A DNA stretch of 64,000 bases from Acidaminococcus massiliensis (GTDB taxonomy: Bacteria > Bacillota > Negativicutes > Acidaminococcales > Acidaminococcaceae): the NCBI RefSeq assembly GCF_900095825.1, contig NZ_LT608315.1, positions 1,848,311-1,912,310 of the forward strand, in the 5' to 3' direction. The position numbers and the translations under genes are program-made. Under the pieces are notes generated by a model. It did no database searches. It worked only from the letters and a program-made list of their open reading frames with translations, and was not told where the DNA came from. Within the stretch, counting starts at the first letter, position 1. The number at the start of each line of letters is the position of its first letter. This document shows positions 17,475-27,526 of the stretch, in pieces.

Positions 17475-20400
17475 ATGAGTACACTGGAAGACCTTGTGGT
17501 CGGCACAAAAGTCAAGGGAATAGTGGGAAATGAAGCGGTTACCCTTATTGCGGCCAATTGGTGCGGCAGCAATGCGGTAGAAGTGGTCTACAAGGATTCG
17601 AATGAGAACCTAGGCAACCAGATCCTTTATCGGGACAGAGAGCCGGAACTGGAACTGGAAACCCAGCACCTGCCTTGGAGTTTCAAGGGAGATCCTGGCC
17701 GCATGAAATTAGCATCTGAAGCCTACCGCATCAGTCTTGCTCATTTGTTTGACCCATACCTGGCAATCCATACGTCTTCCGTGGAACCACTGCCCCATCA
17801 GATTTCTGCAGTGTATCAGGAAATGCTTCCTCGGATTCCACTCCGTTATATCCTGGCGGATGATCCAGGAGCTGGTAAAACCATCATGACCGGTCTCTAC
17901 ATCAAAGAAATGATGGCCAGGGGCGATTTGCAACGTTGCCTGATTGTTACTCCAGGGAACTTGGTGGAGCAATGGCAGGATGAATTGTATTCCAAATTTC
18001 ACCTGCGTTTTGAGATCTTGACCAACGAGCGCATGGAATCTGCTGTTACCGGAAATATTTTTACAGAGGCCAATCTTTGCCTGGCAAGAATGGACAAATT
18101 GGCCCGAAATGAAGAACTGCAGGCTAAACTTCGAGTTTCTGACTGGGATTTGATTGTAGTGGATGAAGCCCATAAAATGTCTGCTACCCTTTGGGGAGGG
18201 GAAGTAAAGTACACAAAACGATTCCAACTGGGCAGGCTGCTTTCTACCATCACCCGGAATTTCCTATTGCTGACGGCCACTCCCCATAACGGAAAAGAAG
18301 CAGACTTTGAATTATTCCTTTCTTTGGTGGACCCGGACCGATTCGGAGTCAATCATGGAAATGGGAAACGGACTGTGGATGTAAATGATGTAATGCGTCG
18401 CCTGGTCAAAGAAGAACTGTTGAAGTTCGACGGTACTCCTTTGTTCCCGGAACGCAGAGCCTATACGGTCAATTATTCTCTTTCCCCATTGGAGGCTCAG
18501 CTATACCAGGAAGTGACGGAATACGTACAGGGAGAATTCAATCGGGCAGATAAACTGAATAAAGAACGGAAAAATACTGTAGGCTTTGCACTGACCATTC
18601 TGCAGCGGCGGCTGGCTTCTTCACCAGAAGCCATTTACCAATCGCTCCACAGGAGAAGAGAACGGCTGGAACGACGTTTGGCAGAAGAACGCCAGGGAAA
18701 ACGGACGGAAGAGTGCCAAACGCTGGATTGGGATGAAATGGATGACGACAATCTGTCGTCAGAGGAACAGGAACAGCTGGAAGAGCATGTAGTGGACCAG
18801 GCTTCTGCCGCTGCTACTATTGCAGAGCTGGAAGCGGAAATCAATACCCTGAAACATCTGGAACAATTGGCTGACCAGGTACGGGTCAGTGGGGTGGACC
18901 GGAAATGGGATGAATTGTCCAAACTGCTCCAGGATGATGTCTTTATGTTTGGCAAAGATGGCCAGAGAGAAAAACTGATCATTTTTACTGAACACAAAGA
19001 CACGCTCCATTATTTGGCGGGGAAAATCCGTTCCCTTTTGGGAGACCAGGAGGCAGTGGTAACCATTCAGGGTGGGATGCACCGGGATGAACGGCACAAA
19101 GTGGAAGAACAGTTCAAACAGGATGCTAAAGTGCGGATCCTGATTGCCACGGATGCTGCCGGCGAAGGCATTAACTTGCAGCGGGCCCATCTGATGATCA
19201 ATTATGACCTGCCCTGGAATCCCAACCGTCTGGAACAGCGTTTTGGCCGAATCCATCGGATCGGTCAGTTGGAAGTCTGCCATCTTTGGAATCTGGTGGC
19301 TGCGGAAACCCGGGAAGGGTACGTATTCCAGAGGCTTTTCACCAAATTGGAAGAGGAACGGAAAGCCCTGGGCGGAAAGGTGTTTGATATCTTGGGGAAA
19401 ATGACCTTTGATAACAAGTCCCTGAAAGATTTGCTGATCGAAGCCATCCGCTATGGCAATGATCCCAAAGTACGAAATCGGCTGAATCAGGTGGTGGATG
19501 CATCTATGGATCCGGAAGTATTCCGGAAACTGATCCAAGAGCAGGCACTGACCAATGACGTGATGGACGTCCACACCGTGAATCTGATTAAAGAGGATAT
19601 GGAACGGATGGAGGCCCATAAACTGCAGCCTCATTTTATTGAAGCATTCTTTTTGGAAGCCTTTAAAAGTGTAGGAGGACGGGTACAGAAACGGGAAAAG
19701 GGACGGTACGAGATTCCCTTTGTCCCGGCAGCTCTTCGGCAGCGGGATCGGGTTATCGGGTTCGGTGACCATGTGCTGAGAAGTTATGAGCGGGTTTGTT
19801 TTGATAAATCCTTCTGCACCCTCCAAGGAAAGCCCGATGCAGATCTTTTGTGTCCGGGACATCCTCTTTTGGAAGCCGTGATCGATTTGATCCTGGCACG
19901 GAATGGAGAAACCTTGAAAGAAGGAGCCATTTTTGTGGATGAGAGGGATTATGGAACGAAAGCCCGTCTTCTGGTCTATATTGAAGATGCCATCCAGGAT
20001 GGGGTGATGCTGCCTAGTCAAAAGCACAGGATCATTTCCAAGCACATGCATTTTGTGGAACTGCAGGAAGACGGAACCGCAAAAAATGCAGGGTATGCCC
20101 CTTATTTGGATTACCGAGAAGCCAGCGAAAAAGAAAGAGCGGCAGTTGTATCCTGGCTTCTGCAGCAAAAGTGGCTGAGCAGCGGAGTGGAAGAAAAAGC
20201 AAGAAATTACGCGGTCCAGCAGTTGATTCCCGCCCATTTGGCGGAAGTGAAAAAGCAAAAAACAGCCTCTTTGGATAAGACGGCCAAAGCCGTTACACAT
20301 AGGCTGACACGGGAAATCCAATATTGGGATGCCCGAGCTGTGGAATTGGAGCAAAAAGAGGCTGCCGGCAAAATCAACGCCAAACTGAACTCTCAAAAGG

Positions 20401-20981
20401 CCAGACAGAGAGCCGATGAGCTGGCACGCCGGAAAAATGAACGGCTGGCGGAAATCACCAAAGAAAAGAATATTTCTCCTTTGTCGCCAATGATTACAGG
20501 GGGAGCCCTAGTGGTTTCCAAAGGGCTGGCTTATTCTCTTACCCATAAAGAGAAACCGGTACCGTTTGGGCAGGGAGACAGGAAGAGTATGGAATATGCA
20601 GCCATGAAGGCTGTGATGGATATGGAAACGAAACTGGGGTATATTCCCAGGGATGTAAGTGCTGAAAAATGCGGCTATGATGTGGAATCCCATATACCGG
20701 AATCCAAACAGGACACAGCCCATAACAATGCCCTCCGATTCATAGAAGTAAAAGGACGGCAAAAAGGGGCTTCTACTGTTACTGTCAGTAAAAATGAAAT
20801 TTTGACAGCGCTGAACCGGCCGGAACAGTTCATTTTGGCCATTGTGGAAGTGGAGGGGGAGAAAACTCATATCACCTATCTGCAGCGGCCTTTCCAGAAT
20901 CCCCCGGACTTCACGGCGACCAGCATTAATTACGATATCCAGGATCTGATCCGTCAATCAGATATCCTGCTTCAGGAGTGA
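17475..20981 (+). CDS. SNF2-family helicase with C-terminal DUF3883 domain (defence operon gene 1)
   Basis: 1168 residues. Helicase core in order: Walker A ADDPGAGKT (about 133), VVDEAHKMS (DEAH, about 230), LLTATPHNG (motif III), a 400-560 insert rich in Glu/Arg that looks coiled, then IFTEHKDTLHYL, IATDAAGEGINLQRA and QRFGRIHRIGQ (motif VI, about 590). The C-terminal 150 residues carry NALRFIEVKGR, typical of DUF3883. Such proteins translocate on DNA. They are known beside DUF1156 methylases and DUF499 ATPases in bacterial and archaeal defence islands. The next gene starts nine bases after its stop codon; its ribosome site AGGAG overlaps this gene's end. Confidence 0.9.
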   Translation: MSTLEDLVVGTKVKGIVGNEAVTLIAANWCGSNAVEVVYKDSNENLGNQILYRDREPELELETQHLPWSFKGDPGRMKLASEAYRISLAHLFDPYLAIHTSSVEPLPHQISAVYQEMLPRIPLRYILADDPGAGKTIMTGLYIKEMMARGDLQRCLIVTPGNLVEQWQDELYSKFHLRFEILTNERMESAVTGNIFTEANLCLARMDKLARNEELQAKLRVSDWDLIVVDEAHKMSATLWGGEVKYTKRFQLGRLLSTITRNFLLLTATPHNGKEADFELFLSLVDPDRFGVNHGNGKRTVDVNDVMRRLVKEELLKFDGTPLFPERRAYTVNYSLSPLEAQLYQEVTEYVQGEFNRADKLNKERKNTVGFALTILQRRLASSPEAIYQSLHRRRERLERRLAEERQGKRTEECQTLDWDEMDDDNLSSEEQEQLEEHVVDQASAAATIAELEAEINTLKHLEQLADQVRVSGVDRKWDELSKLLQDDVFMFGKDGQREKLIIFTEHKDTLHYLAGKIRSLLGDQEAVVTIQGGMHRDERHKVEEQFKQDAKVRILIATDAAGEGINLQRAHLMINYDLPWNPNRLEQRFGRIHRIGQLEVCHLWNLVAAETREGYVFQRLFTKLEEERKALGGKVFDILGKMTFDNKSLKDLLIEAIRYGNDPKVRNRLNQVVDASMDPEVFRKLIQEQALTNDVMDVHTVNLIKEDMERMEAHKLQPHFIEAFFLEAFKSVGGRVQKREKGRYEIPFVPAALRQRDRVIGFGDHVLRSYERVCFDKSFCTLQGKPDADLLCPGHPLLEAVIDLILARNGETLKEGAIFVDERDYGTKARLLVYIEDAIQDGVMLPSQKHRIISKHMHFVELQEDGTAKNAGYAPYLDYREASEKERAAVVSWLLQQKWLSSGVEEKARNYAVQQLIPAHLAEVKKQKTASLDKTAKAVTHRLTREIQYWDARAVELEQKEAAGKINAKLNSQKARQRADELARRKNERLAEITKEKNISPLSPMITGGALVVSKGLAYSLTHKEKPVPFGQGDRKSMEYAAMKAVMDMETKLGYIPRDVSAEKCGYDVESHIPESKQDTAHNNALRFIEVKGRQKGASTVTVSKNEILTALNRPEQFILAIVEVEGEKTHITYLQRPFQNPPDFTATSINYDIQDLIRQSDILLQE

Positions 20982-20989
20982 GTCGAACA

Positions 20990-23759
20990 ATGGCAATCAA
21001 AAAGTTAATTGAGGTGGCACTGCCACTGGATAAAATCAATGAAGCCTGTGCTCGGGAAAAATCCATCCGTCACGGGCATCCTTCTACACTGCATCTGTGG
21101 TGGGCACGGCGGCCTTTGGCAGCAGCTCGGGCTGTTATCTGGGCCAGTCTGGTGGATGATCCTTCGTCCCATCCTGAGCTATTCCCTACGGAAGAAGAAC
21201 AGCACAAAGAGCGGGAACGGCTTTTTGCCATTTTGGAAGATCTGGTAATCTGGGAAAATTCCAATAATCAGGATGTGCTGGGCGCAGCTAAAAAGGAAAT
21301 TCTGAAATACAACCAAGGAAAATTCCCTACCCTGCTGGATCCTTTTGCAGGCGGGGGAGCCATCCCTCTGGAAGCCCAGCGCCTGGGACTGAAAGCCATT
21401 GCTCATGACTTAAACCCGGTGGCGGTTATGATTAACAAAGCCATGATCGAGATTCCACCCCGGTTTGCCGGAAAGGCACCGGTGAACCCGGACGCTCGGG
21501 CTTCTTTACTAAATACGGATTGGGTCGGCGCTCACGGTCTGGCTGAAGATGTCCGCTATTATGGGGAGTGGATGAAACAGAAAGCCTATGAAAAAATCGG
21601 ACATCTGTACCCCAAAGTCCAGCTGCCTCCGGAAGAAGGGGGCGGGGAAGCAACGGTGATTGCCTGGATCTGGGTACGGACTGTAAAATGTCCCAATCCG
21701 GCCTGCGGCTGTGAAATGCCGCTGGCCAGTTCGTTTGTGTTATCCAAGAAAAAAGGAAAAGAAGTTTGGGTTGAACCGATTATTCAAAACAATGAAATTA
21801 AATATAATATTCGTCATGGAAAATGTCCAAAAGAAAAAGAGTCGGTTAAATTGAATAAAGGGGCTTCATTTAGGTGTGTAAAATGTGGTTCTGTTACTGA
21901 GAAAAAATATATACATGATGAATTTATGGCTCATAGAAACGATACTCAATTAATGGCAATAGTAGCTGAAGGGAAAAAGAGTCGTATATATATTTCCCCC
22001 TTTGAAGAACAAAGTCAAATTGCACTATCTGCAATGCCGAAGTGGGTTCCAGAAGATCAAATGAATACAAATACACCTGATTTAGTAAGCGGACGAGGCT
22101 ATGGAATCACGATGTGGAAAGAATTATTTACCAACCGCCAACTCACCGCACTCACTACCTTCAGTTCCCTGATTTCCGATGTCATAGCCAAAGCGGAAAA
22201 AGATGCTCTGGCGGCGGGTATGGAGAATGATGGAAAAGGTCTGGATGCAGGTGGCCAAGGAGCCAAAGCCTATGGGGAAGCTGTAGGGGTGTATTTGGCA
22301 TTTGCAATAGATAGAGCCTCCGATGCATGGTCTAGTTTAGTTAGTTGGAGAAATACTGTAGAGGCCTCAAGAAATACTTTTGCTCGACAGGCCTTACCAA
22401 TGGTTTGGGATTTTACTGAAGTTAATCCTTTTAGTGGATCATGTGGTAATTGGTCAGATGCATGTGTTGGCTGGATTTATGAAGCCATTAAGGAATTTAA
22501 TGGAACTAATTTAGGACAGTCTGAACAATTTGATGCTCAAACGGATTGCGGATTACGAAATATTATGGTTTCTACGGATCCTCCTTACTATGATAATATT
22601 GGATATGCAGACCTATCAGATTATTTTTATGTTTGGATACGTCAATCTTTAAGAGATATTTATCCGAACCTGTTCAGTACCATGCTGGTTCCAAAAGTAG
22701 AAGAACTGATTGCCACACCATATCGCCATGAGGGAAATAAAGAAAAGGCAAAAGTGTTTTTTGAAAGTGGAATGCTTTCAGCTTGCCGACAGATTTATAA
22801 ATATTCTCAAGAGAAATATTCCGGTTACCATTTATTATGCCTATAAACAAAGTGATACTAGTGAGAAGGGAAAATCTTCATCAGGTTGGGAAACTATGTT
22901 GTCTGCTATTGTTCGTGCAGGTTTTTGCATTACAGGGACATGGCCGATGCGAACAGAACGTTCTGCAAGAACGATAGGGCTTGGCACCAATGCCCTTGCT
23001 TCTTCCATCGTCCTTGTTTGCCGAAAACGACCGGAAGATGCACCGCAAACTACCCGACGGACTTTGATCGCCCAGCTCCGGAGAGAACTGCACCCCGCAC
23101 TGAAAAAACTCCAGGAAAGCAACATCGCTCCGGTGGACTTGGCCCAGGCGGCTATTGGTCCGGGGATGGGTGTGTTTTCCCGATACAGCAGCGTTTTGGA
23201 GGCCGATGGGAGCGAAATGACCGTGCGCAGCGCGCTGCAGGTGATCAATGAACAGGTGGATGCCTATTTCAATGAACAGGTAGGCAGTCTGGATACGGAA
23301 AGTCGGTTCTGCGTGGACTTATATCTGCAGAACGCTTACGAAGATATTCCTTTTGGAGAAGCGGAAATCCTTTCCACGGCCAAAGGGGCCCATATTCCCA
23401 ATATGGTGAATCATGGGGTACTGTATGCCAAAGCCGGCAAGGTCCATTTGGTGAAGCGGGAAGATCTGCCCCAGGCGGTTCTTTTGGATGAAACCAATAT
23501 TTGGCTGCTGACACAGCAGTTGACCTATGCCATGGAAACTGGTGGCATTGAACAATGCGCCAAACAGGCGGCTGCCCTCTATGGCAGTAATGCAGAACAT
23601 GCCAAAGATCTGGCCTACCGGCTGTACACCGTTGCCGAGCAGAAAGGTTGGACCAGTGAAGCTTTTGCTTACAATGCCCTGGTGGTTTCTTGGCCGGATA
23701 TCCAAAGCCGGGCTGCAGAATTGAAAGCCCAGCAGCCGGAGCAATTGGATCTGTTCTAA
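20990..23759 (+). pseudogene. DUF1156 adenine-specific DNA methylase A, split by a +1 frameshift (defence operon gene 2)
   Basis: COG1743-type methylase with a zinc ribbon. First part 20990-22846: KLIEVALPLDKIN, GHPSTLHLWWARRPLAAARAV, SAM motif LLDPFAGGG, ribbon cysteines (CPNPACGC ... CVKCG), and the catalytic motif DPPY at residues 530-533 (TDPPYYDN). At 22819-22820 an extra T moves the frame; the second part (through 23759) resumes with PVTIYYAYKQSD and runs to KAQQPEQLDLF. Joined, it would be about 922 residues, the family's usual size. Two stretches (21770-22100 and 22300-22680) are far more AT-rich than the rest. Start ATG 20990 is favoured over GTG 20978 by AGGAG spacing. The frameshift may be a mutation, phase variation or a sequencing error. 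Confidence 0.85.
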
Positions 23760-23795
23760 CCTTACAAACCATTAACAAAGGAGTCAGATGTTGAG

Positions 23796-23846
23796 CTGAC
23801 CCCCAATTGTTAGACCAAAAATCTAACAATTGAGGGTCAGTTTTTT
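23796..23846 (+). terminator. Terminator-like hairpin at the IS left end (copy 1)
   Basis: CTGACCC...CAATTGTTAGA pairs over about 18-19 bp with TCTAACAATTG...GGGTCAG, then TTTTTT directly before the orfA ATG. It would stop transcripts arriving from the defence operon and also hides the GAGGG ribosome site of orfA. Confidence 0.7.
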
Positions 23847-24425
23847 ATGGCAAAACACAGCTATGAATTTAAGAAAAAAATAGTACTGGAATATTTGAAC
23901 AGTGACGAAGGGTGTATTTCTATTTCACGTAAATATGGGATGGCAAGTAGCAGCCAGCTGCTAAAGTGGGTTGCTGCTTACAAGGCATTTGGTGATGATG
24001 GACTGAAAAGATCCCGCTCTCAAAAAATATACTCTTTCAAAGAAAAACTTTCTGTGGTAGAGTCTTACTTAACAAATGAAATCTCATATCAGGAACTAGC
24101 AATTCAAGTAGGGATCAACAACCCATCAATGATTGCCAGATGGGTCAATGAATTTAGAATTGCGGGACCAGATGCTTTACGGTCACATAAAAAAGGCAGG
24201 AAGAGAACTTTGAACAAATCTCAAACCAAAAAAACAGATACCCAGGTTCAGCAGCCGATGGTCGACATCAGTGTGGAACATGTCAAGGAGTTAGAGGATG
24301 AAAATCTTAAACTCCGTATAGAGAATGCTTTTTTAAAAGAACTGAGGAGACTGCGTTTAGAGGACGAAGCAAAAATGAGAGAGTTGCGAAAATCATCTCC
24401 AGTCTCCGAAGATCATTCAAATTGA
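23847..24425 (+). CDS. IS3-family transposase OrfA (copy 1)
   Basis: 192 residues. Two helix-turn-helix-like units (residues 5-55 and 65-115) for DNA binding, followed by a C-terminal leucine-zipper-like coiled coil (KELEDENLKLRIENAFLKELRRL) used for OrfA/OrfAB assembly. Ends overlapping orfB, which lies in the -1 frame. It differs from copy 2 by one residue seen here (Ala instead of Val at about 161). Confidence 0.93.
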   Translation: MAKHSYEFKKKIVLEYLNSDEGCISISRKYGMASSSQLLKWVAAYKAFGDDGLKRSRSQKIYSFKEKLSVVESYLTNEISYQELAIQVGINNPSMIARWVNEFRIAGPDALRSHKKGRKRTLNKSQTKKTDTQVQQPMVDISVEHVKELEDENLKLRIENAFLKELRRLRLEDEAKMRELRKSSPVSEDHSN

Positions 24426-25267
24426 AAGACCTTCTCTCCTATACTCAAATGCCCAAAGCGACCTATATGTACTGGCAGAAACGGTTTGACCGCGTGAATC
24501 CAGACCAGGAAGTAGAGGACAAAATACAGGAAATCCGCAGCCAGCATAAAGATTATGGATATCGGCGCATGACCGGTGAGCTGAAGAATCAAGGGATTTG
24601 CGTGAACAAGAAGAAAGTTCAACGTATCATGCAGAAACTGAGCCTTCAGGTAACATCCTTTACCCGGAAAAGCCGTAAATACAGTTCCTATAAGGGTAAG
24701 GTAGGGACCATTGCTCCGAATAGAATACATCGTCGTTTTGAGACGAATATCCCACATCAGAAGATTACGACCGATACTTCAGAATTCAAATATTATGAAG
24801 TAGATACACAGGGACATCTGACCCTGCACAAGCTTTATCTGGATCCTTTCCTGGACATGTTCGATGATGAAATCATCAGCTATGGAATAGCCAAACGTCC
24901 TTCGGCTGAAAGCATACTGGAAGCTCAAGCTGAAGCAATCGAAATTACTGCTGATTGTCCATATCGAAGAACGTTTCACTCCGATCAGGGCTGGGCATAC
25001 CAAATGAAGGCCTATACCAGGAAACTAAAAAAAGAACGAATTTTTCAGAGCATGTCTCGAAAGGGTAACTGTCATGATAACGCTGTAATGGAAAACTTTT
25101 TCGGCTTAATGAAACAGGAAATGTATTATGGAGTGATCTACTACAGCTACGAAGAACTAAGAGCCGCTATCGAACGATACATCAAATACTATAACGAACA
25201 AAGGATCAAGGAAAAACTGGGCTGGAAAAGTCCTGTTCAATACAGGCTTTCTTTGCTGGCAGCATAA
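24422..25267 (+). CDS. IS3-family transposase OrfB, DDE integrase (copy 1)
   Basis: 281 residues as read from TTG, but the frame is open further upstream (SLRRSFKLKDLL), so it is likely made as an OrfAB fusion by -1 frameshifting in the A-rich overlap (near GCAAAAATGAG, about 24369-24379). DDE residues: Asp in TTDTSEF, Asp in FHSDQGWAY, Glu in MENFFGLMKQEMYYG. rve catalytic core and HTH_21 N-terminus are recognisable. Confidence 0.93.
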   Translation: MKDLLSYTQMPKATYMYWQKRFDRVNPDQEVEDKIQEIRSQHKDYGYRRMTGELKNQGICVNKKKVQRIMQKLSLQVTSFTRKSRKYSSYKGKVGTIAPNRIHRRFETNIPHQKITTDTSEFKYYEVDTQGHLTLHKLYLDPFLDMFDDEIISYGIAKRPSAESILEAQAEAIEITADCPYRRTFHSDQGWAYQMKAYTRKLKKERIFQSMSRKGNCHDNAVMENFFGLMKQEMYYGVIYYSYEELRAAIERYIKYYNEQRIKEKLGWKSPVQYRLSLLAA

Positions 25268-25270
25268 AAA

Positions 25271-25302
25271 AGTAACGAGACAGTAAAAACCATCTCGTTA
25301 CT
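25271..25302 (-). terminator. Inward-facing terminator at the IS right end (copy 1)
   Basis: AGTAACGAGA / TCTCGTTACT, 10-bp perfect stem. Read on the minus strand it is followed by TTTTTTAT, so it would stop transcripts entering the IS from its right side. Confidence 0.65.
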
Positions 25303-25336
25303 AAGGTCTAACTTTTTGGGGTCACATCATGTTCCC

Positions 25337-27526
25337 ATGAAAAAAATCATAGAGACCAGGCTCCCTGTGCATATTCTCACTCAATCAGCTATAGGGGAAA
25401 AGGTGAAAAAAGGCCATCCGGGGAATCTCCATCCCTGGTGGAACCGGACACCTATTGATTCTTCTGCCGCTCTCCTGGCTGCTGTACTGGAAGATACGCC
25501 CCAGGAAGAAGCACAATGGCGTACTGTCTTTGAAAGATTGGGACAGCTTGCTGACGGTGGAAAAGTACAAATACCAGCTTCTTCCAATGGTCCGGTAGTG
25601 TGTGATCCTTTCGCAGGGTTTGGAGGATTAGTAATGGCAGCTCAGAAATTGGGGCTGCCGGTTATTGCCAGTGATCTGAACCCGGTAGCTGTTACTCTCA
25701 CCAAAGCAGCAGCTGAAATTCCGGCAGAATTTGGAGAACGACAGCCAGTGAATCCCGATGCCAGTGCCCTGTTGACAGAAGGGACAGAAGGCTTGGAAGC
25801 AGATGTGGCCTATTATGGGAAAAAGCTGGGGGAAAGGGTATGTACTCTCTTGGAAAACCAGTATCCACTGGTCAATCTCCCGAGTGAACAGCAGCCACTG
25901 CCCGTATTTGCCTGGATATGGGTTCGGACCATGGAATGCCCCAATCCGGCATGCAGCTGTGAAATGCCTTTGGCTTCCAGTTTTGTCCTTACCAGGACGA
26001 AAGGAAAAGAATACTGGGCAGAACCGGTGTCAGAAGGAAAAAAGCTGACATTCCAGATTCATCAGGGAATTTGCCCTCATGGAAAAGAAACCAATAAACA
26101 TGGTAGCAAGGGAGCTCGGTTCATTTGTCCTCATTGCGGCAGCATTGCCCAGGATGAGGAAGTAATTCGTGCGGGGAAAGATGGCCATCTGGGTATCCAA
26201 CTAATGGCGGTGGGAGTCCAGACACGGACGGGGAGGGTATTTCTGGCTCCGGACGCTGTACAAAAACAGGCAGCTGCCTGTGTCCGGACGGAAGAAGAAG
26301 CATTGGGAACGATTCCCAATAATGCCCGCTGGTTCGCTCCGCCCCGGTTCGGCATTACCCAATTTTCCCAGCTATTCACACCACGGCAGAAGTGTTTTCT
26401 GGATACTCTGTGTGAACAGCTTCCAGTTATTTGCAAAGAAGCAGAATTGGACGCCATAAAAAAACAAATGGCGGATGATGGAATGCCTCTGGCAGAAAAA
26501 GGCAAGGGGGCTTTGGCTTACAGCCAGGCTATTGGAGTGTATCTTAGCTTGCTCATTAGTAAACTGGCAGACTTCCATTCCGCATTCTGTACCTGGGATA
26601 ACAGGAATGGCAATATCCGTTCGGTCTTCAACCGACAGGCACTGCCCATAGCATGGGTCTTTGGGGAAGGAAACCCATTCATTTCCGGACCCATAGGGAA
26701 TTTCCATACGGTGCTGAAAAATATGACGGATGCCATTTCTGGACTTTCAGGTTCGCGTCCTGCTGATGTTTTCCAGGCAGATGCCTTGGATGTATCGTTT
26801 CCCGAAGACTCCATCCTGTTTACGGAGTTGCCCTATTTTGACAATGTAGGATATGGGGAACTGTCTGACTACTTCTATGGTTGGCTGAAAAAGGGATTGG
26901 AGTCGATTTACCCGAATGTTTTCCAACAACAAAGTACTCCGAAAGAAGAAATTTGCTCGATTCCAGAACATTTTGCAGGAAATGCAGCAGCTGCTGCAGA
27001 AAAATACAAAGAGCAGATCCGTACAATTTTTGCTCATTTCTATCCCCATGCGTCTAAGGAATATCCTTCTGTAGTCTTCTTTGCCTACAGAGAAGCAGAT
27101 AGGGAGAATGCTTTTGATTTTCTCTTGCAGGGAATTATAGATGCAGGGTTCAGTATTACTGGATTGTGGCCAGTAAGGACTAATATTTCCAAGAAGAAGG
27201 GAGAGCTGGTACGGGTCGCAGTAATTTTCCGCAGGAGAGAAACTGATGAAGTGATAGGAACCCGGAGAGGGTTCATCAATGGACTCAAACATCGTCTCCC
27301 GGCTCTATTGGATATGGCTTACGAGGAGAATCTGCAGGAAGATGAAAAACAGATCATAGGCTTGGGGATGGGGCTGCAGATAGCTGGCGAGTTTCAGAAG
27401 GTACTCAATGCGGATGGGACACTTTTGTCTCTTTCTGATGCATTGAATCTAATTGGGCAGGAAGTCAGGGACTATTGTTACATACATGCTGTTGAAAGAC
27501 AGAAAGAGGAGGAAAATGATGGCTGA
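25337..27526 (+). CDS. DUF1156-family protein B, degenerate catalytic motif (defence operon gene 3)
   Basis: 729 residues, a shorter paralogue of methylase A. It keeps the N-terminal GHPGNLHPWWNRTP region, the SAM loop CDPFAGFGG and the zinc ribbon (CPNPACSC ... CPHCG). At the catalytic position it reads TELPYFDN instead of TDPPYYDN: Glu497-Leu-Pro-Tyr replaces DPPY. Known for N6-adenine methylases: D/N-P-P-Y/F binds the flipped adenine, so this copy may bind DNA or SAM without methylating. The IS insertion has removed its original ribosome site (AAAGGAG, 12 bases from ATG before insertion). The frame is otherwise intact. Its 3' end overlaps the DUF499 gene by eight bases. Confidence 0.85.
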   Translation: MKKIIETRLPVHILTQSAIGEKVKKGHPGNLHPWWNRTPIDSSAALLAAVLEDTPQEEAQWRTVFERLGQLADGGKVQIPASSNGPVVCDPFAGFGGLVMAAQKLGLPVIASDLNPVAVTLTKAAAEIPAEFGERQPVNPDASALLTEGTEGLEADVAYYGKKLGERVCTLLENQYPLVNLPSEQQPLPVFAWIWVRTMECPNPACSCEMPLASSFVLTRTKGKEYWAEPVSEGKKLTFQIHQGICPHGKETNKHGSKGARFICPHCGSIAQDEEVIRAGKDGHLGIQLMAVGVQTRTGRVFLAPDAVQKQAAACVRTEEEALGTIPNNARWFAPPRFGITQFSQLFTPRQKCFLDTLCEQLPVICKEAELDAIKKQMADDGMPLAEKGKGALAYSQAIGVYLSLLISKLADFHSAFCTWDNRNGNIRSVFNRQALPIAWVFGEGNPFISGPIGNFHTVLKNMTDAISGLSGSRPADVFQADALDVSFPEDSILFTELPYFDNVGYGELSDYFYGWLKKGLESIYPNVFQQQSTPKEEICSIPEHFAGNAAAAAEKYKEQIRTIFAHFYPHASKEYPSVVFFAYREADRENAFDFLLQGIIDAGFSITGLWPVRTNISKKKGELVRVAVIFRRRETDEVIGTRRGFINGLKHRLPALLDMAYEENLQEDEKQIIGLGMGLQIAGEFQKVLNADGTLLSLSDALNLIGQEVRDYCYIHAVERQKEEENDG

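Larger units (their letters stand above)
23792..25329 (+). mobile_element. IS3-family (IS150-group-like) insertion sequence, copy 1
   Basis: 1538 bp, bounded by imperfect inverted repeats (left TGAGCTGACCCCCAATTGTT, right end reverse-complemented TGATGTGACCCCAAAAAGTT) and a 3-bp target duplication TGT (23789-23791 and 25330-25332). It holds overlapping orfA and orfB. The insertion separates AAAGGAG (23777-23783) from ATG 25337 of methylase B. A second, nearly identical copy lies at 59332-60869. Confidence 0.95.
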
